This document shows, in pieces, positions 32,742 to 43,799 of a stretch of 64,000 bases of DNA (position 1 is the stretch's first letter; each line of letters opens with the position of its first letter). Source of the stretch: Siphonodentalium dalli. Taxonomy: Eukaryota > Mollusca > Scaphopoda > Gadilida > Siphonodentaliidae. The notes beneath the pieces were generated by a model. That model worked only from the letters and a program-made list of their open reading frames with translations, was not told the DNA's origin and searched no databases. Location of the stretch: NCBI GenBank assembly GCA_032622095.1, contig CP136064.1, positions 170,696,310-170,760,309 on the forward strand, written 5' to 3'. A program made the position numbers and the translations under genes.

Positions 32742-33014
32742 GTGTCTGGCCGCCCACCGTGGATCTGTTCAATTTGCAACACGGAATTAGCTTGTAAAGG
32801 AAATCTCAAGCGGCACATACTGACTCATGATACAGAGCCCAAATATCCATGTAATCTTTGTGACAAGAAATTCAAAACAAGAGACTACCTCAACAGCCAT
32901 ATCCTATCACACTCAGCTCAGCGAACTAAAATATGCGACATCTGTTATGCATGTTTTAAATTCCCTGGTGACCTTTGGAAACACAAAACACGAGTTCATC
33001 GTTTAAAGGAATGA
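32742..33014 (+). CDS. Alternative zinc-finger terminal exon 11 (three fingers)
   Basis: The acceptor GCTGTGTATTTTACAG ends at 32741; phase 0; 90 residues to TGA. It opens VSGRPPWIC, one residue longer than its relatives at 23.5 and 27.9 kb, and shares their GAGCTCTGCTGT upstream of the acceptor. Fingers are C9/C12/H25/H29, C37/C40/H53/H57 and C65/C68/H81-X4-H86. Finger 1 is nearly the same as in exons 9 and 10 (CKGNLKRH). Finger 3 (ACFKFPGDLWKH) instead resembles exon 7 (ASFKYPADLWKH). It is probably an older duplicate of the 9/10 lineage. There is no AATAAA at the stop. Confidence 0.9.
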   Translation: MSGRPPWICSICNTELACKGNLKRHILTHDTEPKYPCNLCDKKFKTRDYLNSHILSHSAQRTKICDICYACFKFPGDLWKHKTRVHRLKE

Positions 33015-33474
33015 GGAAATGTTGGAACACAGATATAATAAGGTGAATTTCCTACGCATATTGTGTTTCTAGATGGTGTGCGATGCACCCCATCGTGTAT
33101 TGACAATGGTTGACAATTTAAACACCTCAGAATTAGATTCTTGATGTGTCTAATATTTCATGTGTGGCTTATTTCCATGAATGAAATTTTGTTGTTATTC
33201 CATCACTAGAAATATCTTGCCTGAACATTTGTTTGTTTACTTGAATAGAGTATATTGGTTTAATAGTCCTTCTTGTATCTTTGTTGCATGCTAACCACAG
33301 TGCCAAATTAGAAAAATGAGCTGATGGATCTTTCCATAGCTGTCAATCAAATAATTATTAGGAAATATATTCTACCAATCAGCGACAAAGCCGGTCATTT
33401 GCTGCATTGAAAATTCTGATGTTATCTTTGATCACCCTAAATTGTATATGACATTTAGCTTACTTCGGTTTTAC

Positions 33475-33720
33475 CAGGGCTTAAAATTCATACGAGAATC
33501 AGAATTGATCCTCGCAAATGATTCTCGCAAAGTGAAACATGAGAATCAACTATGATTTTCGCTTACATAAATTTATCTCTGCTTTGTTATATTAAAATAT
33601 CATATATATCATACCTACTATCATAGCTACTATCAGGAGTTAATTTTGATACTAGAACCCTCAAACTTGTGAATCAGCTTTGATTCTCGCAAAAATGGAT
33701 GAATTTTAAGGCCTGTTTTA
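33475..33720. repeat. Degenerate inverted-end repeat
   Basis: GGGCTTAAAATTCAT and GAGAATCAGAATTGATCC at left face GATTCTCGC...GATGAATTTTAAGGCC at right. The remainder of the intron 33015-33474 shows nothing recognisable. Confidence 0.4.
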
Positions 33721-33825
33721 CTAAAGTGTAAATGCCAATTTAGAAATTAATTTGGTCATAATAATTTATATACATGTAACTCTAGTTTTTGTCTGACTAA
33801 TATGGATATATCCTTTATTTTGTAG

Positions 33826-34089
33826 ATGTCGACCCATCCCTGGATTTGCACTATTTGTGGCAAAACTTATAAGATGAAATCAACACTCATGTATCACATG
33901 AAGACTCATGACCCAGATCCTAAATACTGTTGCCACTTCTGTGAGAAGAGATTTACAAGGAATGATTATCTACAGCATCATCTGATTAGTCACTCCAATC
34001 TAAAAACTAAAATATGTGACATCTGCTCAGAGGGATTTCGATACCCCAGTGGATTGTCGAAACATAAGAATATGTTTCATCGTAAATAA
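33826..34089 (+). CDS. Alternative zinc-finger terminal exon 12 (three fingers)
   Basis: The acceptor CCTTTATTTTGTAG ends at 33825 and is the only TAG-type acceptor among the intact exons. The first codon is ATG (MSTHPWIC), but its position exactly at the splice junction and the layout of its sisters argue it is an ordinary internal Met. It encodes 87 residues to TAA. Fingers are C8/C11/H24/H28, C36/C39/H52/H56 and C64/C67/H80-X4-H85. Linkers DPDPKYCC and SNLKTKIC link it to exon 14. It lies only 811 bp after the end of exon 11, among the closest spacings in the array. A decayed partial copy follows about 340 bp downstream. Confidence 0.9.
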   Translation: MSTHPWICTICGKTYKMKSTLMYHMKTHDPDPKYCCHFCEKRFTRNDYLQHHLISHSNLKTKICDICSEGFRYPSGLSKHKNMFHRK

Positions 34090-34090
34090 A
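34085..34090 (+). promoter_or_regulatory. AATAAA overlapping the stop codon of exon 12
   Basis: AAA TAA followed by A spans the end of the reading frame. A piggyBac-like MITE starts 10 nt later, so a usable poly(A) signal here would place the insertion outside the mature message. Confidence 0.35.
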
Positions 34091-34099
34091 GAGGTTTAA

Positions 34100-34358
34100 C
34101 CCTTAATATTCTCTACTAAATGGATTCTCCCACCCTGTTTATTAATATAAAAGTATACATTGGAATGGTTTAATATTCATCTGGAGCGGTTATAAAATAA
34201 GCAGACGACAGATAATACAAGTGCAGAAAGTCCTATTTATTGTATGAAATATTCAGATAATAAGTTCAACAAACGACCTATGGTCGTATATTTAACTTAT
34301 TAACTGAACATTTCCTAATGGATAACTACTCGTCAATGAGTATTTAATATTCAATGGG
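34100..34358. mobile_element. piggyBac-like MITE, CCCTTTCTATACTAAAT family
   Basis: Begins after TTAA (34096-34099), 10 bp past exon 12. It runs CCCTTAATATTCTCTAC..., GGATTCTCCCACCCTG..., TCAATGAGTATTTAATATTC, ending GGG-TTAG. Confidence 0.65.
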
Positions 34359-34431
34359 TTAGATTAGAACCTATCTTTGCCCGTCAAGCACACATAGACT
34401 GTACCAATCCATGTCTGTGGCGAAATGCTAT

Positions 34432-34560
34432 CATGCTATTACGAGGAACGATTATCTGTTCAGTCACTCCGTTCAAAAAACAAAAATCTGTGACATTTGC
34501 TCTGAGGGTTTGCGATACTCCAGTGAATTCTGGAAAGATAAGAATATATGTTTCATTGTA
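34432..34560 (+). pseudogene. Truncated, decayed copy of zinc-finger exon 12
   Basis: Reads TRNDYL, then after a 12-bp in-frame loss SHSVQKTKICDICSEGLRYS. These match fingers 2-3 of exon 12 (TRNDYLQHHLISHSNLKTKICDICSEGFRYP). The first His of finger 3 has become Asp (WKDK for SKHK), and one inserted base near 34545 removes the last His and the stop. No finger 1 and no acceptor were found. A piece of mariner-like MITE abuts the 3' end. This is a remnant of a local duplication. Confidence 0.8.
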
Positions 34561-34562
34561 AT

Positions 34563-34695
34563 TCTTAACTTCTTCACCACAACAGAATTATGGGAAATTT
34601 TTCAGGATTTAGTCGGAAATATGGCTTGTTGCCATTCATTGGAAAGCTCTCACCGAGAGAGCTTTCCGATGAATGGCAGCAAGCAATATTTCCGA
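34563..34695. mobile_element. mariner-like MITE fragment
   Basis: Both arms around GGAAAGCTCTCACCGAGAG are present but neither terminal CAGTAATG is intact. Confidence 0.65.
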
Positions 34696-34699
34696 CAAT

Positions 34700-36553
34700 A
34701 CTGTATTGAGGACAATACTGTAGTTGATGGTAGAGTCTTTCCATTTGCTTTCTCCTTCTTTTCCATTATTTATACTGTTTTATGGAAATAAATACCATAG
34801 TTTATTATATAATTTGAATTTAACATTTTTTTCAATAATCTTGTGAAATTTATGTACATTTCTAATGTTCATATGTTTTTAGGTGGTGGGAAATATTTTT
34901 GAGGAATGTTTTATTGTTGTTTTTTTCCCTTCTTCATCTACTTTTTATCATCTCAAATGTTCATTAAACCAGGTTATAATTGTTAGTAGCATAGGTTACC
35001 CTCAATTTCTCCGAAGCAGTTTTCTTCCCATGGGGCCATAATCCCGATATTGTTCCACCACAATTCAATATAAATTTACAGTCACGCAAATAGCCTTTTG
35101 CTTTTAAATTCACTTCCTTAGTTAGTTCCATTTCATCAAATCCTCACAATCTAAGGGCAGTTACTCTAGTCACAAGAGCAGTCACTCAAATTCATCAAAA
35201 AGCAATAATGTTGGTGTGGCTTCACTGCTAAATGATGGGCCATTGATATAATGATTATTGTGCAGCACAACTTATATCTTTGCCCGACAAGCTCCCACAG
35301 ACTATACTAATCTATGCCTGTTGTGAGAATCTATTAATGAATATATAGTGAAAAGTGTCGTCTTCTTATGTTTTTCAAGAGGTATCTATCCTGGAAATGA
35401 GCAAACCTATGAAATAACCATCTGCGCCTTTCCACTCACATTTTATATTGTTATTTAGTTCCCAGTATTTTTGCATACTTAAACAATACAAATATCAACA
35501 ATGAGATAGGACTGCAAGAAATAAACATATTTACAGTTAAACAAAATCAGTGCGGCGGAATGTTGCAGACGGTTATCTCGTAGGGTAGCGCGTTTCCAGG
35601 ATAGATAACTATATGCTATAAAACATGCGATATATAGTCAGTCTAAAACAATGCACACTTGGTGTTATGCAGAGTTTATCAACAGGTTATAGTACATCTA
35701 CCATTGGACATGATCACATGATCTCCGACCACACATTATGCAATACTATCATCTTGTTGTGCTTGCTGAACGAAGTTAAGACGTTTTTCAATCTTTTCCT
35801 GTCTTAACCTCGTCACCGCTAAATTATATTATGACATTGTATTATGGACAGTATTGGTGTTATGACTTTTGCAAATAGGAAATATGTTGTGAAAACCCTA
35901 TAATTGATCCCTGAAGAAGCCAATTATCAAGAACTCGTCTAATCAATCTAACATTCTTTAAGTTTTTGAAAGGACTCACTTTCCAAGGGGTGGCGGGGGG
36001 TGGCATTGTGGTGCCATTGACGTTAGTTTTTCCAGCCCCCTGGCAGTGATGGGAGATGCGACTGGGACCTTCTGAAGCCTGTGTAATGTTGGGTTGAGGG
36101 CTGAATGTGCTTGTGCTGAATTACTGACATACAGTATGCTAAGACTGTGTGATAAGCAAAACACTCAACACTGAGGGAATTCTTTTCCGAGAGTGATTGA
36201 CGGTAACCCACTCAACACTGAAAGGTTGAGTGGCGACAATTAGCAAATCGTCATTTTTGCAGTCATTGAATGTTTGAACAAGACTATTACCAGCATTTAT
36301 TTAAAATACTGTTCTAAAATAAATTGAAATGGCCCCGAATTATTGAGCAACGACCCTCCAACAACAAAAAATTTCAACAGTTTTTGCATTAAATGAATGC
36401 GTAGAACTCATTCTGCACTTTGACAATTTGGAACAATATAAATATAAATAAACTGCTTATGTTAGTTGTCAGTGTTTTGTGGCGATTCTCTATGGTTTGT
36501 GGTGATTTTTAGTGAGCCCTTCAGAATGTCTGTTTATTTACCTTGTTTCGTTC
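34700..36553. other. Long intron without recognised coding exon
   Basis: No finger exon. Around 36100-36250, ACACTCAACACTGAG, CCGAGAGTGATTGACGG and TTGAGTGGCGACAATTAGC recur in changed form at 53620-53730, an unclassified repeat. Confidence 0.4.
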
Positions 36554-36753
36554 TACAATTGATTCCTTAACCACAGCAGAATTATGGGTAATTTTTCAGG
36601 ATTTAGTCGGAAATATGGCTTGTTGCCATTCATCGGAAAGCTCTGACTGAGAGCTTTCCGGTGAATTGCAACAAGCCATATTTCCGACTAAATCCTGAAA
36701 AATTACCCATAATTCTGCTGTGATTAAGGAGTCGATTATTTAGGGCATTGCTG
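36554..36753. mobile_element. mariner-like fold-back MITE
   Basis: The left tip is degraded (ACAATTGATTCC); the right tip GGGCATTGCTG is followed by TA; arms are otherwise complete. Confidence 0.75.
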
Positions 36754-36827
36754 TATATACATTCATTGTGGATCACAGCGAAAAATTCACCGTTAATCTT
36801 GATCCACATTGAGCTTCTACTGGAGTC

Positions 36828-37798
36828 CAGTGTTCGCGCTGTCGGTAGCCAAATTAGCCAATGGCTAATCTTTTTCGAATTTGGCTAATAAAAATTTCAT
36901 TTGGCTAAACTTTTGGCTAAACTTTTTTTGACCCCAAATGGAGACTGAAAGCATGAATTTTGGCAAGTGGGTTTTCAATTCTGTGATGTGAACGATCTAC
37001 ATGTAGTCCGAAAACATCGTAAGTGGGAATATATCGCCGACTGTACAAAGGGGAAACCCGATCGCGGACAGTACAAAGGGAAACCCGTCACTCTGCGCGA
37101 AACAGCATGTTACATTTAATCCGCTAATCCCCCATTGTCTGTCTGATCGCTCACGGGGCTCCTGCACAATGCATGTTTATGATGACATTGTATTTATGAC
37201 GGACAAGGTTTATGAGCACAATATGTAAGACAATAGCTTAATCAGTCAAATGTGAATCACGACAGATATTTTGTGGCTATTTGTCGTCAATGCCAATACA
37301 TTCCAAATAATATGCATGCTCTTATGACAGACTGTAATTTGATAATGTCGTAACAATATTACGTTATTAGTTTCCAGATGTCACTTAGATATTTTCGCAA
37401 GGATGATTAATATTTAATGATTTAAAAAAAAGATACTGATATAAAACCAAAAAATAATGACATTAAGAAGGACAATCCGGGGTTACCCCCCCCCCCCCCC
37501 CCCCCCCCCAAATCACTCTTTCACATAAAGATTAATAAATTTTTATTAAATGATATATATAAAAATATTTTTAGTTCATCAAAATTAGTTAAATTATTGT
37601 GTATTTTACCTGTGTCTGTTAGTTTTGAAGTTTTAGTCATTAATTGTGAACCGATCAGAAAACGATGATTTAATTTTGCCATAGTTTTTTTTAATTTGGC
37701 CAAAAAACATTTGGCTAAAGTTTTTCTCATTTGGCTAATAAAAGTTTCATTTGGCTAAACTTTTGGCTAAATTTTTTTTCGGTCCAGCGCGAACACTG
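36828..37798. mobile_element. Non-autonomous hAT-type element, 971 bp
   Basis: Terminal inverted repeats CAGTGTTCGCGCTG / CAGCGCGAACACTG with a perfect 8-bp duplication CTGGAGTC (36820-36827, 37799-37806). Subterminal ATTTGGCTAAACTTTTGGC blocks occur in the same orientation near both ends. A poly-C run (37486-37509) lies inside. No transposase frame. Confidence 0.88.
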
Positions 37799-37806
37799 CT
37801 GGAGTC

Positions 37807-39364
37807 CCAACAATATTGACAGTTTTGAACAGTATTACTTATCACACAAATCTTTACATATTAATGAGGAGGTTAAAGATGTACACGTAAATAATGTCCT
37901 AGATCACTGCACAGTTTGATATTTATTTTTGTTGCAAAACCTACCTTGTTTTTCAATTAGTATGGAATTTTCTACATATTTACCTTATGTTTCAAGGGCT
38001 TTGAGGGACAATAAATATTATTAATTAGCAATAAATGTGACTTTATGTATTTATTTGAAAAGTATTATGTTGCATGTTGTTTTTTACAATTTATTTAAGT
38101 GACGCAATTCCAATTTTTGTATAAAATTGTCAAAAATTTTTGTTGTACTGAGTTCTGGAACACGGAAACGCATCATGACAAAAATTTATCAACACATGTA
38201 AATATTTAAATATCCTATACTCATCAGTGTAACATAATGTTTGTTTTTGTTTGTCACATTAATAAATCATTTCTTCATTACCAAGCATGTTAATTCTTAA
38301 AGCAGTATTATTGATATTGTGAAACCTCCTATATATTTCCCCAGCATCAGCATTCAGAAGGCTTATCATTGTTTTTATAATTTCTTACTAAAAAAGAACT
38401 AGAACATATGTAACTAGTGTTATCGTAATTATATTCCATACAAAGAGGATTGGATTCAAAACATATTATTGGGAAATCGAACTTGAACCGAGCTTGATTT
38501 TTATAAAAGGATGTTTGTGCCTTCCTCGTCACTGAGCAATTATTTGACAAATCACGGATGTTGTGACCATCAGCATTCAAACTGAAATTTTATGAATTTT
38601 TTTTTGTTTATGCATCCACAATAGCAATTTCAAAGACTTTCATGTTTGTTTTAAATATTTACTCCCACATTATCACTAAATAGAACTCAACTCAGATCAT
38701 CAAGATGCTGTTGCTGGCTATTTTCTGCCGTGCATCATACAAGTCGATAACAAAATACAATGATGCAATGCTGACAGCAACTTATTCTTAATAATTCATC
38801 TCTCTCCAGTGAGTTATCATAAACAATAAGTTAAACTTTTCATGATGTGAGCTGCCGAATTAACTATACTATTTCCAACCGTTATTGGGTGTCAGGTTGA
38901 AAATTTACAATCCAGCAGGAAAGGAATACAGGGGTTGGGCAATCTGTAATATGTGTGTGGTTCAAGGAGGGGGAGGGTGATGATGCAAGAACCAGTCTAG
39001 AGGTTTCAAATTAGGAGAAGTCACTTCTCCCAATTTGATTATTAGCAAGATGTTGACTGTTTGTTGTCAAGGAGAAGTCATAATTGCTCATTTTACACCC
39101 CAGCATCGCCATTCTATGATTCAGTAAGTATTAATTATGCAATAAACTAGTCTATTTTAGAATGATAACAGTGAAAAAGGACACCTTTATAATGAGAAAA
39201 TACAATTTAAAATATACTGTAGGGACATAATATGCTTACTGGTATATGAGCAAGAAATCACTTCTCCCAAGGACAAAATTCAGGAGAAGTGACATAATTT
39301 AGGGAGAAGATATCTCCTAAGTTGCCCTTTAGGTTGGTCCCTGTGCAGTTGTAAATTCTAAGTT
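37807..39364. other. Long intron without recognised features
   Basis: AT-rich; no finger remnant. Short repeats of GGAGAAGTCACTTCTCC type occur at 39015-39300. Confidence 0.4.
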
Positions 39365-39365
39365 A

Positions 39366-39577
39366 CAGTAATGCCCGAAGTATATGACCCTTTAACCACA
39401 GCAGAATTATGGGAAAATTTTCAAGATTTAGTCAGAAATATGGCTTGTGCCATTCATCAGAAAGCTCTCGGTGAGAGCTTTCCGATGAATGGCAGAAAGC
39501 CATATTTCCTACTAAATCCTGAAAAATTTCCCATAATTCTGCTGTGGTTAAAGGGTCATATACTTCTGGCATTACTG
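39366..39577. mobile_element. mariner-like fold-back MITE
   Basis: CAGTAATGCCCGAAG...GGCATTACTG with TA flanks. It shares AAGGGTCATATACTTC with the copies at 2718 and 43053, marking a subfamily. Confidence 0.85.
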
Positions 39578-39820
39578 TAGTCCCGCCCCCACCCCCAATG
39601 GAGATCTCACTGATGTGAATCAAGTGAGCATTCAGTTATCAAATATTTATTTGTGCAGCGTGTGGCTTCTTAGGTATTTTGCATAAGAAGGAAGTTGAAT
39701 GGGGCACTGACACGCTTTATAATAAACCTTCTGTTCGGAGCTCTAATATCACATTCAACTGGAATCATTGGATAAATTATAAAATGCCTGTCATCGGTTT
39801 CTTTATTGTATATTTTACAG

Positions 39821-40087
39821 GACTTGAGGGGCCCTCCGTGGATCTGTTTCATTTGTGGCAAGGAATATTCAAGCAAATCAAATCTCAATTACCATCGAAA
39901 GATCCACGATCCAGACCCAAAGTATCACTGCCACCTATGTCCGAAGAAATTCACAAAGAAATTTTACCTTCAGAGTCACATGAGGTGTCACAGAGATAGG
40001 GCTATCCATGTTTGCTGCATCTGTGGCGAAGATTTCAAGTTTGAAAGTTATCTGCAAAATCATCAAATAAAATGTCATCCTAAATAG
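39821..40087 (+). CDS. Alternative zinc-finger terminal exon 14 (three fingers)
   Basis: The acceptor TGTATATTTTACAG ends at 39820; phase 0; 88 residues to TAG. It opens DLRGPPWIC. Fingers are C9/C12/H25/H29, C37/C40/H53/H57 and C65/C68/H81-X4-H86. Finger 1 has SSKSNLNYH, close to the SSKSNLKYH and SSKSALVYH of the exons at 60.5 and 49.7 kb, while the linker HDPDPKY resembles exon 12, so it bridges the two subfamilies. Extra cysteines occur in fingers 2 and 3 (HMRCH, VCCIC, QIKCH). A mariner-like MITE lies 45 bp past the stop. Confidence 0.9.
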   Translation, partial: DLRGPPWICFICGKEYSSKSNLNYHRKIHDPDPKYHCHLCPKKFTKKFYLQSHMRCHRDRAIHVCCICGEDFKFESYLQNHQIKCHPK

Positions 40088-40131
40088 ATTTCCAGTAGGT
40101 CTATATGGAAAATGGTACATATATATAAATA

Positions 40132-40334
40132 CAGTAATGCCCTAAATAATTGACTCCATAAACACAGCATAATTATGGGTAATTTTTCAGGATTTAGTCG
40201 GAAATATGGCTTGTTGCCATTCATCGGAAAGCTCTCAGTGAGAGCTTTCTGATGAATGGCAACAAGCCATATTTCCTAAAAAGTTACCCATAATTCTCCT
40301 GTCGTTAAAGAGTCGAATATTTAGGGCATTACTG
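40132..40334. mobile_element. mariner-like fold-back MITE
   Basis: CAGTAATGCCC...GGGCATTACTG with TA flanks, 45 bp after the stop of exon 14. Confidence 0.85.
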
Positions 40335-40411
40335 TATATCATTGTGATGTCCGCAACTGTTTCAATAAAAGATCTATCATTTTGTATCACTCAGAAAAAA
40401 CTGATTGAAGC

Positions 40412-40842
40412 CAAGCCTAATTATAGTGTGTCTGTCATTTGCAGAATGAGGTCCCCAGATGGTGAATTTAGTGATACTATCCCACACAGCAGGCTAGCAT
40501 CACCAAATTCACCCTCTGGCTACTTCATTCTTCTTAGACCTCATCTTCTGGTAAGTATCTATAGTCTCAAATAAAACAATTTTTTAGTTATGTTTTCCCT
40601 TCTGTTGAGTTTCTATATCCTCTAATTTGCAGAAGATGTAATGCATAGGTGACTAATGGGTGAACATCAACTTCAACTGAGGAACTTAAATCTGATCCTA
40701 TGTCTCCCATAGCAGTTGAGGCCTAAGCAGGTCCCCAGAGGGTGAATTTGGTGATGCTAGCCCACTGTGCGGGATATTGTCACTAATTTCACTCTCTGGG
40801 GACCTCATTCTGCAAATGACAGGCACACTATAATCAGGCTTG
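40412..40842. mobile_element. hAT-like MITE, CAAGCCTGA family, 8-bp duplication
   Basis: Ends CAAGCCTAATTATAGTGTG and CACACTATAATCAGGCTTG; ATTGAAGC duplicated at 40404-40411 and 40843-40850. Each end carries an inner hairpin of GAGGTCCCCAGA...TCTGGGGACCTC type. Confidence 0.88.
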
Positions 40843-40919
40843 ATTGAAGCCTTGATTTTTTGCCTCATAATAACACTGATCCATTTTACTTCAGCATCGA
40901 ACATCAAATACCATACATA

Positions 40920-41344
40920 CAAGTCTGAGTTTTAGTTGCCTGTCATTTGCAGAATGAGGTCCCCACAGGGTGAATAACGGGCTAGCATCACTAAATTCAC
41001 TGTCTCAGGACCTCATTATGCATGTCCTCATCTGCTAAGGGAGACATAGACTCAGATGGAAGTTCCCAAATGGTGACTATTGTGATGTACACCCGCCCAT
41101 TGGGAACATCGATTATACAATGTGTCTTCTGCCAATTTGCAGATATAGATAATCTATGTGAAAAAGTTTCTATAGAAATTTGATTATAAAGAAACTTTCC
41201 AGAGAAGATGAGGCCTATAAAGCAGAATGAGGTCCCCATAGGGTGAATTTAATGACGCTAGCCCACTATGCGGGATAGCGTCACTAAATTCACCTTCTTG
41301 GGTACCTCATTCTGCAAATGGCAGGCACACTATACTCAGACCTG
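40920..41344. mobile_element. hAT-like MITE, CAAGCCTGA family
   Basis: Ends CAAGTCTGAGTTTTAG and TATACTCAGACCTG; flanks CATACATA and CATACATG are a 7/8 match. It lies 78 bp from the copy at 40412, same family. Confidence 0.8.
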
Positions 41345-41534
41345 CATACATGGTTTACTCTATCCCTGATATACTAACAATAAAGAGTGTTTGTATTGTT
41401 ATTAAAACACACCAATTTCTATAACCTCCCTTAAAATTATTCAGAATATAAAAAGTCTATATGCTAGTATACATGGATACTAATAAATATATTTTTGTCA
41501 AAAGCTTTTTATCTGGTGACAGTTTCAGTTTTAA

Positions 41535-42015
41535 AGGTACTCAATCCGAACAGAGGGTCCCCATCTCAACAGATTCCAACAACAACAATCCGATCAGAGG
41601 GTCCTATATTACTATTTCTTTGGCTTTGGGGGGTAAAAAATATTTGATTCGAGTCGAGGAACCCATCAAACAAAGCTCAGAGTTATTAGATATTGATTTT
41701 TGAAATTTGTTATTTACTCGAGATGAGTACTAATAATTGCCTTCAACTGCCGTAATATGCTCGGGATGTGTACACCAAAATCAATTCAAACAGAAAAGGA
41801 TGGATAACTCTAAAATCAAGTGGTAATAATAACGCAATTTTGACTGAGTTCTGGGCCAGAAAGTATTCCCGATAATGAAAAATAATAGATTTCTAAAATC
41901 GATATCTAACAAATCTGAGCTTTGATGGGTGACTTCCTCGACTCGAATCAATTATTTTTGACCCACGAAGCCATTGAAATAGTAATTGAGAGGAGTTTTA
42001 TCGGATTGAGTACCT
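41535..42015. mobile_element. TTAA-type MITE, AGGTACTCAATCCGA family
   Basis: AGGTACTCAATCCGA ... TCGGATTGAGTACCT with TTAA at 41531-41534 and 42016-42019. Inner arms contain ATTTGATTCGAGTCGAGGA and its complement. Confidence 0.8.
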
Positions 42016-42169
42016 TTAATTGTCCCCGAAGGTATATGTGTATATTAAAGACCACCACAAAGAAAATTAACATCGAGCAGATTGTAGCTGCACATTTTGT
42101 TGAGAAATGGGTGGTTATATTCTCAAATCAATCATTCTGATGTTTAAATTGTTATGGACATCATTGAAA

Positions 42170-42625
42170 TGAAAGGACCACTTAAATATCGAGTCACTGA
42201 TTATTTTTTTGATAGTGCCTTGATATACAGTTTTAATAACAATCTATACCATAAAATATGATTAAAATACTATAATTCATCACCATTTGAAATAACTGTC
42301 TCTCAGAAGATGCTGAAATCATTCAAAGATTACCCCCATTTTGGCTCCCAGAATGCATCAGAATTCAAACTAAAAATGTATTTTCAATGGAAGGGGAATA
42401 ACTCTATCTTTAAGATTTAGAGTTATTCCCCTTCCATTGAAAATAATACAATTTTATCTACAATCCAGATGAAAAAAACACATCAGTAACTCAACAAAAA
42501 AAACATGTTCACAGTTTATTACACTGGATAAGTTGATAACACAATGAGCTTACTCTTTCAAATGGTATATAATATGGCATATATTTGATATATGTGATCT
42601 AGGGGTTTGAAAATTAAGTGGGCCT
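42170..42625. repeat. Dispersed ~430-bp element, copy 3, with extra hairpin
   Basis: Terminal repeats are clearest here (AAAGGACCACTTAAAT at left, AATTAAGTGGGCCTTTAA at right). Unlike the other copies it carries a perfect 26-bp-arm hairpin at 42380-42444. A piggyBac-like MITE begins directly at its right TTAA. Confidence 0.7.
42380..42444. repeat. Perfect hairpin, 26-bp arms, 13-nt loop
   Basis: ATTTTCAATGGAAGGGGA... against ...TCCCCTTCCATTGAAAAT. The right arm alone is present in the other copies of the host repeat. Confidence 0.9.
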
Positions 42626-42629
42626 TTAA

Positions 42630-42843
42630 CCCTTTGAGTGCCAGGTCCGATTTTTGTTTCAACCCATATACCCTGTGCCAATGCATTCTCTTATATATGC
42701 GAGTCGACCATAGGTCGCCTCGCATATATAAGAGAATGCATCGGCCTAACCCAAATTTTTTTTTTTTAAATTTTTTACTTTTTTAGGGCACTCTACAGAC
42801 CATAAATTAGGGCCGATGAGATCGCCCCCTGGCACTAAAAGGG
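42630..42843. mobile_element. piggyBac-like MITE, CCCTTTGAGTGCCAGG family
   Basis: TTAA at 42626-42629 and 42844-42847; ends CCCTTTGAGTGCCAGG and CCTGGCACTAAAAGGG; contains one palindrome cassette. Confidence 0.8.
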
Positions 42844-43052
42844 TTAACTTGAAAAGAAGTAAAACAAAAATAAAGCAGCTGACTTTAGAGAAAATCATTA
42901 TTTAACTCAGACTGCATGCACACGTTGTCACTTCAGGTTGTGAATAAAGGAGATATGGTTTTGTGTCCCTTCATACGAGAATGTGTGTATGTATTAAAGC
43001 ATTCCAACATACATCAATGATTTTACCATGGTTTAGATATGAATAATGGTGT

Positions 43053-43160
43053 AGTGAGAGCTTTCCGATGAATGGAAGAATGCCATATTTCCGACTAAAT
43101 CCTAAAAAAATTCCCATAATTCGGCTGTGGTTAAAGGGTCATATACTTCGGGCATTAGTG
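43053..43160. mobile_element. Half mariner-like MITE (right arm)
   Basis: GTGAGAGCTTTCCGATG to GGGCATTAGTG. Confidence 0.7.
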
Positions 43161-43425
43161 TATATTGCCCTCTGATTGGTGCACGAAAACTAATACTGCA
43201 TGAATTTAATTACGAGTAATGTATTCAATTGGCAACATCACAGCTGGGAACCTATGTCATAATTTGCTCGAAAATGATGGCAAAATATCTCGGCTCCCTG
43301 GCATTTCAACATTCATTTTGTTTTCTACATTTTCCAAAGATATCAGCAAGCAATTAGACTAATGAGATATCTAAGCAACTCATCGGATACTGCAAAAATA
43401 AGATATTGAATAGATATGTTTTTAA

Positions 43426-43799
43426 AGGTACTAAATCCGATCAGACACTCCTAAATTACTATTTCTTTGGCTTCAGTGGTAAAAAAATATTTGATTCGAG
43501 TCGAGGCACCCACCCATCAAAACTCAGAGTGATTAGTTATCGATGTTTGAAGTTATCGATGTTTGGTAATAATAACCACTTGATTTTAGAGTTATCCATC
43601 TTTATCTGCAAGACCATGCGCTTGACCTCATGCTTCTGGCAAGTTCTGGCCCACAAACAATAGAAATAGCGAACTTCAAACATCGATATCCAATCACTCT
43701 GAGCTTTGATGGGTGGGTTCCTCGACTCGAATCAAATATTTTTTACCCCCGAAGCCAAAGAAATAGTAATTTAGGAGCGTCTGATCGGATTGAGTACCT
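43426..43799. mobile_element. TTAA-type MITE, AGGTACTCAATCCGA family
   Basis: TTAA at 43422-43425; ends AGGTACTAAATCCGATC and GATCGGATTGAGTACCT; the right TTAA is now GTAA. Long complementary arms. Confidence 0.78.

Noticed and set aside
37486-37509. Long poly-C/G runs (also 17217, 31315, 47681, 52411, 53502) as functional quadruplex sites
   Set aside because: Simple homopolymers without position relative to exons; likely slippage.
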